In this document: in pieces, positions 17,421 through 24,612 of the stretch
Numbering within the stretch: position 1 is the stretch's first letter
How the letters are laid out: every line of letters begins with the position of its first letter
Source of the DNA: Bacteroidota bacterium
Lineage (GTDB): Bacteria; Bacteroidota; Bacteroidia; Palsa-965
Reading direction: 5' to 3'
NCBI GenBank assembly: GCA_013298545.1
Contig: JAAFIA010000049.1
Coordinates: 1 to 36,341 of the forward strand
DNA length: 36,341 nt
The notes under the pieces: generated by a model
Told to the model about the DNA's origin: nothing
What the model saw: the letters and a program-made list of their open reading frames with translations, nothing else
Databases searched by the model: none
Translations under genes and position numbers: made by a program

Positions 17421-18089
17421 TCAGCAATAAAGCGTCAGATTGACGGCCCTTCCGCCCTGCTCCATTTCTATCGATACCGGATGTTTTCCTGCCTCAAAAT
17501 CGCTCATGAGCCAACGTCGTCCCGGATTGACCAGCAACAGCAAACCTTCGTCATCGCCGATAGCGGCAAACTCCGTAGTATTTTGTTGACGTACAAATCC
17601 GCCGATACCATGCACACCACTCATCCATTCGCTCATCGCCGGAACATCATCAACCGAAACACCAATTTCGCTTACGCCAATAACGGAAGCTGCTGAAAAT
17701 ACAGGCGCATTGCCCGCTTTGGCCAACGCACCACGCGCAATAAACTCCACAATATTTCCTGCTGGATCGAAAAAATAAATCGAACGCGCCCACCAGTTCG
17801 GAAAATCAACAAAAACACTGTTATCGGTTTTGTTGATGAGCAAGTGTACACGATGCGATTCTAAAAAACGTAAGGCATCTTCCAGTTGATCAGGACGAAT
17901 ATTGAATGCAAAATGATAGCGCGATTCTTCTGTTCCGGGCACAAAAGTAAATTCGGTAAAGCCCGTTTGAATGGTCAATCCATCAGAACCGCCAACACCT
18001 GGAAGTTCTTCAAAACCCAATTGATCGACATAAAACTGTCGAAGTTCTTCAATGTATGCGGATGCGATGCGGAGTTTTCGAATTTGCAT
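17421..18089 (-). CDS. Two-module VOC (glyoxalase/bleomycin-resistance fold) protein
   Basis: The 222-aa protein has two VOC modules. The first spans about residues 1-120 (LRQFYVDQLGFEEL ... YFFDPAGNIVEFI, the usual end-strand with a possible metal-binding Glu). The second, more diverged, spans about 130-215 (VIGVSEIGVSVDDVPAMSEW ... LLLLVNPGRRWL). VOC enzymes are metal-dependent lyases, isomerases or dioxygenases, and the modules alone do not fix the reaction. No signal peptide. It is 34 bases downstream of NfeD and 41 upstream of the methyltransferase, all in the same direction. Confidence 0.85.
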   Translation of the reverse strand: MQIRKLRIASAYIEELRQFYVDQLGFEELPGVGGSDGLTIQTGFTEFTFVPGTEESRYHFAFNIRPDQLEDALRFLESHRVHLLINKTDNSVFVDFPNWWARSIYFFDPAGNIVEFIARGALAKAGNAPVFSAASVIGVSEIGVSVDDVPAMSEWMSGVHGIGGFVRQQNTTEFAAIGDDEGLLLLVNPGRRWLMSDFEAGKHPVSIEMEQGGRAVNLTLYC

Positions 18090-18123
18090 AAGCAGTATGC
18101 TGCAAGTTAAGGAAAGAACTGAT

Positions 18124-18591
18124 TTAAGGTGTTTTTACAAAAATTTTATCGCCAGTAATTTTCACAACAATCAATTTTTCTTGCTCGTTGATAAACCCTT
18201 CGAGCGAATGTACTTCGACAAACTGCTCTTGTATTTTTGCTGTTCCTGCGGGCGCAAGACGCGACACACTGATCCCTAAATCGCCAACAGCAATACCCAA
18301 ATGTGCTGTACCACCCACTTTTCCATCAACGGTTTCGTGCAAAGTCATCCCATTCCACGACGAATCGCGAAACGACCACCAGAGTGTGATGCCGTTGATG
18401 ATGGTCATTCCCGCCACCACAAGCCAACCCGTAGGTTGAGCATAATTTTTCCAAATCAAAACCACGCCGCAGATTTGCAAGATAAAACCAACAATACCAG
18501 CAATCAGCCCGGGCAGAATGACCACTTCGAGAAGCAGTAAAATCCATCCCAAAACGAGCAGTAAAATGGCCGATGCAAGTGTATAATCCAT
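18124..18591 (-). CDS. NfeD-like membrane protein, short form
   Basis: The 155-aa protein has three N-terminal membrane helices (about residues 8-75) and a C-terminal OB-fold domain of the NfeD type (VGGTAHLGIAVGDLGISVS, LAPAGTAKIQEQFVEVHS, FINEQEKLIVVKITGDKIFV). It is the short form without the ClpP-like protease domain. Such proteins partner stomatin-like proteins in membrane quality control, but no stomatin gene is next to it here. The start codon lies only 17 bases after the terminator of the M48 gene. Confidence 0.9.
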   Translation of the reverse strand: MDYTLASAILLLVLGWILLLLEVVILPGLIAGIVGFILQICGVVLIWKNYAQPTGWLVVAGMTIINGITLWWSFRDSSWNGMTLHETVDGKVGGTAHLGIAVGDLGISVSRLAPAGTAKIQEQFVEVHSLEGFINEQEKLIVVKITGDKIFVKTP

Positions 18592-18604
18592 ACGTGGTAG
18601 ATAA

Positions 18605-18641
18605 AAAAAATCAGGCTTTACGCGTTTAGCTGGGCCTGATT
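18605..18641 (-). terminator. Terminator of the clpS-M48 transcript
   Basis: Read leftward: AATCAGGC (18641-18634), 17-base loop, GCCTGATT (18616-18609), then a run of Ts. The T run reaches almost to the NfeD start at 18591, so NfeD either has its promoter inside this region or depends on read-through. Confidence 0.8.
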
Positions 18642-18659
18642 GGAGTTGTTTGCAGTCAT

Positions 18660-19469
18660 TTATTTTCCTGCGGGTTTATAATATTTTTTTGCCGTTGGCA
18701 TAAACGCTTTGATGTCTTTGATACGCGTTTGGCTGCTGGGATGCGTACTTAAAAATTGTGGTGGCGCACCCGATGAACTTGCGGCCATACGTTCCCAAAA
18801 TCCAACAGCCGTTTCGGGATCGTATCCGGCTAAAGCCATAAAGACAAGTCCCAATTTATCGGCCTCGGTTTCATGCTTGCGCGAGTAGGCCAGCGCGCCC
18901 AATGTTGTGCCTACACCGTAGCATTGGTTAAAAATTTGTTGTGTTTTCTCAGGTTGTTGCGACATGGCGACAGAAAGTGCCGTGCCACCCAATTGCAAAC
19001 TGATTTGCTGGCTCATGCGTTCGTTTCCGTGGCGCGCAATGGCGTGTGCCACTTCGTGTCCCATAACAACTGCGAGGCCGTTTTCGTCTTTTGAAACGGG
19101 AAGCAAGCCGGTATAAACGCATACTTTGCCGCCGGGCATGCACCAAGCGTTGACGGTTTTATCGTCTTTGATGAGGTTAAATTCCCATTTGAACCCTCTG
19201 ACGCGTTTGGCGTTTTTATGTGTGTTTAAATAATTGGTAATGGCTGCCGAAATTTTGCCCCCAATGCGTTTGACCATGGCCGTGTTTGGATCGGCGTCTG
19301 GGACGAGTTGGCTCGAATTGAGCACTTTTTTGTATTCCGTTAAACTCATGGCCATGAGTTCGCTTTCGGGCAGTAGATTAAACTGCCGACGGTTGGTAAT
19401 GGGAACGCGAGAACAAGACCAAGAAAAAACAACCAGTGTCAGACTGGCGAGAAGCAGAATGCGTTTCAT
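18660..19469 (-). CDS. M48-family metalloprotease lipoprotein
   Basis: The 269-aa protein carries a lipoprotein signal ending FSWSC (Cys19). The M48 zinc site is complete: HEVAH (138-142) supplies two histidines, and SRKHETEAD (196-204) supplies the third ligand, Glu200, with Asp204. It resembles the periplasmic LoiP/YcaL type rather than the multi-spanning HtpX. Members are proposed to degrade misfolded outer-membrane or secreted proteins. It should sit in the periplasm, anchored by lipid. It starts three bases after the clpS stop and ends at a terminator, so the two genes form an operon although their products act in different compartments. Confidence 0.93.
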   Translation of the reverse strand: MKRILLLASLTLVVFSWSCSRVPITNRRQFNLLPESELMAMSLTEYKKVLNSSQLVPDADPNTAMVKRIGGKISAAITNYLNTHKNAKRVRGFKWEFNLIKDDKTVNAWCMPGGKVCVYTGLLPVSKDENGLAVVMGHEVAHAIARHGNERMSQQISLQLGGTALSVAMSQQPEKTQQIFNQCYGVGTTLGALAYSRKHETEADKLGLVFMALAGYDPETAVGFWERMAASSSGAPPQFLSTHPSSQTRIKDIKAFMPTAKKYYKPAGK

Positions 19470-19472
19470 AAA

Positions 19473-19760
19473 TTATTCGATTACGGCTGATAGCTGACGA
19501 TCCAGTAAGGCTTCGCAGAGTGGCCTGAGTTTTTCAAAAGAACCGCGCTTAATGCCGCATTTTCCTGTAAAGTGAACAAGGTGCGCGCATTGCTCGGCTT
19601 GAATCATTTCGTGCCCACAGATTTCCATGAGCGATTGAATGACGTGTTCGAATGTGTTCACATCATCGTTGTACAGAATCAAATCTCGTTGCTCCTGTAC
19701 TTCCTCCAAAACTTCGACTAATTCTTCGGTTTCGGTCCACGAATTGAAAATGGTTTGCAT
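19473..19760 (-). CDS. clpS: ClpS, N-end-rule adaptor of Clp protease
   Basis: The 95-aa protein hands proteins with N-degrons to ClpAP/ClpCP. The substrate-pocket signature LILYNDDVNTFEHVI (residues 27-41) is intact, with the conserved Asn-Asp pair. The later helix, QAEQCAHLVHFTGKCGI, is in the position of the family's AxxxAxxVHxxGxA segment. The length is right for the family. A perfect -7 element (TAATTTTG, 19788-19781 leftward) lies just upstream. It is translationally close to the M48 gene. Confidence 0.95.
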   Translation of the reverse strand: MQTIFNSWTETEELVEVLEEVQEQRDLILYNDDVNTFEHVIQSLMEICGHEMIQAEQCAHLVHFTGKCGIKRGSFEKLRPLCEALLDRQLSAVIE

Positions 19761-19780
19761 GTTCTGATACGTTAAGATGA

Positions 19781-19788
19781 CAAAATTA
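19781..19788 (-). promoter_or_regulatory. Likely clpS -7 element
   Basis: Read leftward, TAATTTTG is a perfect TAnnTTTG 20 bases before the clpS ATG. No clear -33 TTG is visible. Confidence 0.4.
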
Positions 19789-19905
19789 ACGAAAACAGAA
19801 CGGAATATGGGCGTTTACATGGATTTAATTATGCAGGAAGCGTGCCAAAGGGGGGAATTGGGGTGTTTTTTCGTGCATAGAAGATTCCCTTTAGAAAAAC
19901 AAGTT

Positions 19906-20363
19906 TTAGTTTTTTGCCTTTTCGTGCTCGAAAGGCCAACTAATCCATTTCCATTTTGAACTAAACGGGATAGCTAATGCAAGCGGCCAAAAGAGAAAGA
20001 GGAGACCAACAAGGCTTGCAATATCCAGAAAGGGTAAATACTTCGTTCCACTTCCCCAATTCATACCAAGCATTCCGATTAAGAAAAGAGAAAAGCAAGC
20101 ACCAACAAAGCAAAGGATGTAAAACAAACGCTGCCCGATTTTAAACGGAGTTCTCCAATAAAACGACGTGATTAAAATAAGTGTTGGGGTGAAGAATATA
20201 AACGGTAATAAAGGATTGGTATATCCATCATTTTCCTGCGGGATCATGCGATCCAAGAATGAAATACGTTCCCCTTGATAACCTACGGCATAAGGAATAC
20301 AAAGCGATGCTATAAAAGTAGAATGCTGATTAGTAGTGCGAAAAATCGTCTTCTTCGATTCAT
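19906..20363 (-). pseudogene. Paralogue of the next gene upstream, interrupted by a one-base frameshift
   Basis: An ATG at 20363 opens MNRRRRFFALLISILLL and reaches a TAG at 20312-20310. One base out of frame, the reading continues IASLCIPYAVGYQGERISF... to the stop at 19906. The paralogue (20372-20830) reads MNRKSY...FISIMLFIILCSIPF...KGEQISF without interruption, so one T is missing from the run at 20317-20314 (T4 where T5 restores the frame). The rest is intact: about four membrane helices, the shared motif SFYWRTPFKIGQRLFY, and the C-terminal WISWPFEHEK. Either a recent pseudogene, a sequencing error or slippage-controlled. The family is unknown. The ATG is eight bases after the paralogue's stop. 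Confidence 0.7.
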
Positions 20364-20371
20364 GTTTAAAT

Positions 20372-20830
20372 TTAAGAATCTTTCTTTTCGTGATCAAAAG
20401 GCCAAGTAAGCCATTTGTAATTTTGAGGAAATGGTATAGCTAAAAGAAGCGGCCAAATAAAAAAAATAAAACTGATGAGTAAACTGATGTCATGATAAGG
20501 CAAACTTTTATTTCCGGTGTTCCATCCTTTGGCAAATAGGATAAATGGAAAAGCGAGCGCAACGCCAATACTGAGTACACTAAAAAAAGCACGGTGCCAC
20601 CACTTGAATGGTGCTTTCCAGAAAAAGGAACATGCAACTACAATGACAGGAACTAAGAAGGGAAGCGCGTAGATAGGATTAAAGTACAACTCGTTAGAAG
20701 AACTAAGCATGGTTTTAAAAAAAGAGATTTGTTCTCCTTTATGAGTTTCCATGAAGGGAATGGAGCAAAGGATGATAAACAGCATGATACTGATGAAAAA
20801 CATAAGCATGCGATATGATTTTCGATTCAT
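20372..20830 (-). CDS. Small four-helix membrane protein, unknown function
   Basis: The 152-aa protein has hydrophobic segments at about residues 8-25, 55-69, 82-101 and 118-135. Loops are basic (WKAPFKWWHRAFF), and the conserved tail is WLTWPFDHEKKDS. It is the intact member of a tandem pair with 19906-20363. The shared sequence includes KGE(Q/R)ISF, an (F/Y)W(K/R)(A/T)PFK motif, LP(Y/F)(H/L)DI(S/A)(L/S), FWPL-like and (L/I)(T/S)WPF(D/E)HEK. I do not recognise the family. It lies in the AT-rich accessory stretch. Confidence 0.75.
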   Translation of the reverse strand: MNRKSYRMLMFFISIMLFIILCSIPFMETHKGEQISFFKTMLSSSNELYFNPIYALPFLVPVIVVACSFFWKAPFKWWHRAFFSVLSIGVALAFPFILFAKGWNTGNKSLPYHDISLLISFIFFIWPLLLAIPFPQNYKWLTWPFDHEKKDS

Positions 20831-20858
20831 AGTTGAAAGTTACGAATAAGCAAATGTC

Positions 20859-21473
20859 TTACTCAAAAAAAAGTCCTTTGTAATTATGCAAAGTTTGATT
20901 AATCGAATTCGTTTTTTTGTCGAGCCTTAAATGTACCTTCTTCCCAATTGCGAAATCTTTAGCATAAATCATCACTTCACTTGCCGATTCCGTTATCGAG
21001 TCCACTCTACCATATTTCGCCTCCCAGATTTTTTTCATATAAATCGAGCCTTTTTTTCGTTGCCAAATACTTTCAGATGAGCTTGATAGAGAGCTTGGTG
21101 AATAAAAGCTATAGAGTTCAATGGAATCTGTTTCAGAATTCCATGTATAGCGATATTTTCTTTCATCATAAAGTGATATTGCCGCACTCCATCTTCCATC
21201 TTGCTTAATGAATAAACGATACGTCATGCAAAGCATACCCAACAAACAATAAATTATTCCAATCCATTTTAGTTTGCTTGCTTTTTCTGCTTTGTACTTT
21301 CGAGAAATGATAAAAATGAGAACGAAAAACACTAGTAAACCAGACCATGCGATATTTTTTTGTACAGGATAGATTTCTGGAATGACATTGCAATAACCAA
21401 TGAACCACAGGAGGGTGAGGTAGAGCAATGCGGCAATTGAAAAAAGAAGGTATGTGATTATTCTTTTTTTCAT
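20859..21473 (-). CDS. Membrane protein with three N-terminal helices, unknown function
   Basis: The 204-aa protein starts at the ATG at 21473 (MKKRIITYLLFSIAALLYL); the frame is open to 21515 only through a TTG. Three hydrophobic helices occupy about residues 4-30, 42-58 and 69-87. A soluble, Ser/Tyr-rich domain of about 115 residues follows (ELYSFYSPSSLSSSSESIWQRK ... KVHLRLDKKTNSINQTL), probably outside the membrane on one face. No family recognised. It precedes the tandem membrane-protein pair on the same strand. Confidence 0.75.
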   Translation of the reverse strand: MKKRIITYLLFSIAALLYLTLLWFIGYCNVIPEIYPVQKNIAWSGLLVFFVLIFIISRKYKAEKASKLKWIGIIYCLLGMLCMTYRLFIKQDGRWSAAISLYDERKYRYTWNSETDSIELYSFYSPSSLSSSSESIWQRKKGSIYMKKIWEAKYGRVDSITESASEVMIYAKDFAIGKKVHLRLDKKTNSINQTLHNYKGLFFE

Positions 21474-21557
21474 TTGTGGAAATTTCGAATCTTTCTTATT
21501 CTGGTTAAAAGCCAAGTATTAACTTGTCTTTTAACTCAAACTTTGACCTCTAGAAGA

Positions 21558-21680
21558 CTACTCAATTTTAAAACCTGCAGCCTTTGCTCTCAAAATTACG
21601 TCATTTGATTGCAGGGTTAATGCTTCTATTGCCGCTACTTGTTTTTCAAAATAGGCTTGGGAACATGCTTCGGAAATCAA
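21558..21680 (-). pseudogene. Possible gene remnant, 40 codons
   Basis: Reading leftward from a TTG at 21680 to TAG at 21560-21558 gives a protein-like tail: LISEACSQAYFEKQVAAIEA, LTLQSNDVILRAKAAGFKIE. The composition is that of a real helical C-terminus. There is a stop just upstream and no ATG. It may be the 3' end of a lost gene. The rest of 21474-21743 shows nothing. Confidence 0.25.
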
Positions 21681-21743
21681 TCAAGATTAGTTAAAATTAA
21701 GGCTAATCTTCTCGGATTAATTTATGGGTAATTACTGTTATGC

Positions 21744-22673
21744 CTATTTCATAAATAATTTCGTTGAAATCTCTTTCGCTTGTGAGATCGAATTTGTTGT
21801 TGCCAATAGCGCTGCTTTTAAAAAATGAATTTGAGTTGATGGATTTTCAATATGAGGATTAATCTGAATGGCCAAAATTGGGTCATCTATAAAATTAGAA
21901 GATTCAAAAAACTCTATTTGAATAAATTTGTATTGAGCGAGAGAGTCCTTCGTTTCATTGTTTTGTATCCAACTGACGCACTTTTTTTGATTGTTGCATA
22001 CTCCTAAACAAATAAGCTTAAAGTGTTTTAATTGTGGGTGTTCTCGAAATAAATTCAAGACCTGTTCAACCGATTTCGGTTGTTTAGTTACATCATTTGG
22101 GAAGAATGAAATTTCCCCAATACTAACGAGTTCCCAATTGACCAACGCATTGGGTCTTTTGGTAATTTCTCCAGTTCTTTTTGTTAAAAAAAACGATCGG
22201 ATTAATTGAGGTACTTCTAAAATTTGCTCAATTTGGTAAATGAAGAAATTAATCTCAGCCAATTTTTCAAGATTATGAGTAGAAATACTATCGAGTGCAA
22301 TCGAAGCTTCTAGCAAAGCATTTTTTGTCAAATCAAGTGCTATGCTTTCATCCATTTCATCCCAATAGGAAACGAATGCAGTTATTTCTTTTTGAGATTT
22401 TGGGAGAGTGAATGTAACACTTGGAAATTCTGAAACTTGACTAATGATTTGAGGAATTGAAATAGGTAGTTTGTCTTTTATTAGCAAAGCGACATCATCA
22501 ATCTGCTTTTTCGACAATCGCCGTTCAATAGCTTCGATTGAAAAATCACCCAATACGTTATAGCGAGTCCAAAGTTGACCATGGAAAGTCATCAGGCCAT
22601 CGTCAGTAATTTCCAAAGAATAAACAGGCATGAAACCGCGAAGACTAGAAGAGCGTTTTAGTTGGAGTAGCAT
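21744..22673 (-). CDS. DUF6438-containing protein
   Basis: The 309-aa protein begins with a DUF6438-like domain (residues about 5-110): KRSSSLRGFMPVYSLEITDD, GLMTFHGQLWTRYNVLGDF, then SKKQIDDVALLIKDKL. The remaining 200 residues are helical and acidic, with a small Cys pair (LICLGVCNNQKKC). No signal peptide, so probably cytoplasmic, although relatives are often lipoproteins. Function unknown. It follows the 22686 remnant by 12 bases and belongs to the accessory island. Confidence 0.75.
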   Translation of the reverse strand: MLLQLKRSSSLRGFMPVYSLEITDDGLMTFHGQLWTRYNVLGDFSIEAIERRLSKKQIDDVALLIKDKLPISIPQIISQVSEFPSVTFTLPKSQKEITAFVSYWDEMDESIALDLTKNALLEASIALDSISTHNLEKLAEINFFIYQIEQILEVPQLIRSFFLTKRTGEITKRPNALVNWELVSIGEISFFPNDVTKQPKSVEQVLNLFREHPQLKHFKLICLGVCNNQKKCVSWIQNNETKDSLAQYKFIQIEFFESSNFIDDPILAIQINPHIENPSTQIHFLKAALLATTNSISQAKEISTKLFMK

Positions 22674-22685
22674 GGTTTTAGTATA

Positions 22686-22850
22686 TTACTGTTCTTGCAT
22701 GTTTAAATGAATGTCATCAAAAACTACGCGTAACTCTTTAGGTAAGAAATTGCCATTTGTTTGTAGCTCATAAATAAACAAGGAATACATTTCTGCAAAA
22801 GCTTCTGAGTGATTGAAAATCGGATCATAATTTGGGTAATGTGAGTTTTT
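22686..22850 (-). pseudogene. C-terminal gene fragment, unknown family
   Basis: The reading frame ending at 22686 is open back to a TTG at 23015. Its first half only reads through the degenerate repeat copy and an opposite-strand remnant and is not protein-like. The last ~50 codons look genuine: HYPNYDPIFNHSEAFAEMYS, then LFIYELQTNGNFLPKELRVV. I read this as the 3' end of a gene whose 5' part was lost in the recombination that built the repeat array. An internal ATG at MYSLF could still allow a 34-aa product. Confidence 0.4.
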
Positions 22851-22873
22851 AGTAGGGGTGCAATTTAATAATC

Positions 22874-22881
22874 TATTTTTG
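22874..22881 (+). promoter_or_regulatory. Possible -7 element on the plus strand
   Basis: TATTTTTG is a perfect TAnnTTTG, 16 bases before the ATG at 22898 of an interrupted plus-strand frame. No -33 TTG is present. Confidence 0.3.
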
Positions 22882-22897
22882 CAAAAAGCGAGACCAA

Positions 22898-23068
22898 ATG
22901 ATAGACGAAGAAAAACGCAATACTGATTTACTAAAAGCACAAACCGCATTAGAACGCCGATAGTTTGATGAGCTTGAATTGATTTGCGCTGCTTATTTTG
23001 ATAGTTTTTCTGCAAAAATGCTTGTGTTTTCCGCCATCAAGTTCGACAATAGCACCATCTACCAGTAA
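22898..23068 (+). pseudogene. Plus-strand remnant interrupted by an amber codon
   Basis: ATG at 22898 reads MIDEEKRNTDLLKAQTALERR, then TAG at 22961-22963. It continues in the same frame FDELELICAAYFDSF before entering the repeat copy and stopping at about 23068. It is the only plus-strand coding-like piece in this leftward region, and it sits exactly where the third copy of the C-terminal repeat is truncated. It is either a foreign fragment or a dead small gene. Family unknown. Confidence 0.3.
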
Positions 23069-23069
23069 A
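22996..23069 (-). repeat. Third, degenerate copy of the C-terminal repeat
   Basis: It encodes LVDGAIVELDGGKHKH, then loses the frame through a one-base deletion relative to 24602-24706 and ends abruptly near 22996. It starts right after the stop of the second lipoprotein, at the same junction as the copy at 23784-23888. Confidence 0.75.
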
Positions 23070-23074
23070 ACAAT

Positions 23075-23794
23075 TTATTTTACTTTTTTGCCGTCTTTGA
23101 TGCGATAGATAGGATTGCCATCCTCCCCTTCATAAAATTCATCAATGATCGTTTTGCCGTCTTCTTTAAAGTATGTGATACTAATCGCTTTATGCGTTTT
23201 GTTGTTGTATATCTCCATCGAAGATAAATTTCCATTCTGATGCCAATATTTTGCCGTATCAATTCGATTGCCGTTTACTGATTTTGAATAACCAGAAAGT
23301 GTATTTTTTGAATGCCAATTATAATGCACATTAATCGTGTCTTTTGCATAAATAGTAGTATCAAATTCGCAAATAAAGTTTTCATTTAAGTAGAATAACA
23401 AAACTCGTTTCTTTATAACTCTTGTTTCAAACCACCAAATATACTTTCGCCGTGGATATGCATCTGATCCTTTTAGTGCGTTAATTTCTATATTTTCACC
23501 TTCCAATGGATTTTTAATAACATCGCTCCATGCATAAGAATAACCATCTAGTTTTTTGTTCTTCCAAGAAATTTGTGCAAGCGTATCACAACAACCACGA
23601 AGAAAAATACTGGTCGAATCCTCTTTTATTTGAGTGCTTATTTTACGAATTCCCGAATCGGAATTTATATTTTGAGCCGAACCAATCTCCTTGTCTTTCG
23701 TCTTTGATTGGTTGCTTTGACAACCACAACAAATGAACAAAGAGATTAGTATCACATAAAACGATACATGAAATTTATGGGCTAGATATTTCAT
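23075..23794 (-). CDS. Lipoprotein B, MORN-like, paralogue of the next gene upstream
   Basis: The 239-aa protein starts at the ATG at 23794 (MKYLAHKFHVSFYVILISLF), with a lipobox ending CCGC. The frame is open to 23872 only through the repeat copy. The mature part includes a conserved GCCDT motif, KYIWWFE, and a C-terminal stretch resembling MORN/antitoxin-like repeats (YWHQNGNLSSMEIY, ISITYFKEDGKTIIDEF). It is clearly homologous to 23890-24612; the last 35 residues differ at only two positions. The start codon lies inside the orphan C-terminal fragment, just as its paralogue's start lies inside the 406-aa gene. Function unknown; periplasmic immunity is one possibility. Confidence 0.8.
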   Translation of the reverse strand: MKYLAHKFHVSFYVILISLFICCGCQSNQSKTKDKEIGSAQNINSDSGIRKISTQIKEDSTSIFLRGCCDTLAQISWKNKKLDGYSYAWSDVIKNPLEGENIEINALKGSDAYPRRKYIWWFETRVIKKRVLLFYLNENFICEFDTTIYAKDTINVHYNWHSKNTLSGYSKSVNGNRIDTAKYWHQNGNLSSMEIYNNKTHKAISITYFKEDGKTIIDEFYEGEDGNPIYRIKDGKKVK

Positions 23795-23888
23795 TGGGAT
23801 AGATAACCATTTGGTAATTTTTCCTGTAAAAATGTTTATGCTTACCACCATCAAGTTCGACGGTAGCACCATCTACCAGCAAAAATAG
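23775..23888 (-). pseudogene. Orphan copy of the 406-aa protein's last 37 codons
   Basis: Leftward from 23888 the frame reads LFLLVDGATVELDGGKHKHF and YRKNYQMVIYPNEISSP, then TAA at 23777-23775. It matches residues 370-406 of the 406-aa protein with Y389F and R405S. An in-frame stop precedes it and it has no own start. The preceding bases are the stop of lipoprotein A. Over the 105-base repeat (23784-23888 against 24602-24706) I count six mismatches, five of them synonymous. Confidence 0.8.
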
Positions 23889-23889
23889 C

Positions 23890-24612
23890 TCATTTTACTT
23901 TTTTGCCATCTTTTATGCGGTAAACAGGATTACCATCCACCCCTTCATAAAATTCATCAATGATCGTTTTGCCGTCTTCTTTGAAGTAGGTGATACTAGT
24001 AGCTTTATATGTTTTGTTGTCTGTTATTTCTATCGAGCTAATATTGCCATTAGGATGCCAAAATTTAGCCGTATCTACCCGATTATCATTTATATATCTG
24101 CAATACGAGGCTTGTTGCTTGTTTGAATACCAATGATAAGATACTTTAACCGTATCTTTATTGTACAAAATTGTATCAAACGCTGATATGAAATTTTTAT
24201 TCGAATAAAGTAAAACAACCATCTTCTTTAATACTCCTTGATCAAACCACCAAATGTATTTTCTTCTTGAGGAAGTATTGGTATCTTTTAATGTTTCAAT
24301 AGCAATAAAGTCTCCCTTCATAGGGTTTTTAATCACATCACTCCAAGCATAAAAATTGCCATGCATTTTTCTATTTTTCCATAGAACTAGAGCAACAGTA
24401 TCGCAGCAGCCATGCAAAATCACATTGGTAGAGTCTTCATTGTTTTTAAAATTAAATTGTACAATTTCAGAATTATTTTGGTTCTTACTTTGAATAGAAT
24501 CCATAGCCTTGGTTTTCATTTTTTGCTTGTTGTTTTGACAACAACATATAATGAATGAAAATACGAGAGCAACGAAAATAGGCAAACGAGATTTAAGGAC
24601 GAGATATTTCAT
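23890..24612 (-). CDS. Lipoprotein A, MORN-like
   Basis: The 240-aa protein starts at the ATG at 24612 (MKYLVLKSRLPIFVALVFSF), with lipobox IICC and further cysteines. The start overlaps the end of the 406-aa gene by 20 bases, a translational-coupling arrangement. The body has GCCDTVALVLWKN, KYIWWFD and the C-terminal MORN-like FWHPNGNISSIEI, ITYFKEDGKTIIDEFYEG. It is a paralogue of 23075-23794. It should be membrane-anchored and face the periplasm or surface. In view of the coupling to the 406-aa gene it may be that protein's partner. No enzymatic motif seen. Confidence 0.82.
   Translation of the reverse strand: MKYLVLKSRLPIFVALVFSFIICCCQNNKQKMKTKAMDSIQSKNQNNSEIVQFNFKNNEDSTNVILHGCCDTVALVLWKNRKMHGNFYAWSDVIKNPMKGDFIAIETLKDTNTSSRRKYIWWFDQGVLKKMVVLLYSNKNFISAFDTILYNKDTVKVSYHWYSNKQQASYCRYINDNRVDTAKFWHPNGNISSIEITDNKTYKATSITYFKEDGKTIIDEFYEGVDGNPVYRIKDGKKVK

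Noticed and set aside
19777-19959. 60-codon plus-strand frame
   Set aside because: It starts in the clpS promoter and ends inside the frameshifted membrane gene; the peptide has no protein-like pattern or signal.
22686-23015. 109-aa leftward protein as an intact gene
   Set aside because: Its first half runs through the truncated repeat copy and antisense to another remnant, with a TTG start; only the last ~50 codons look coding.
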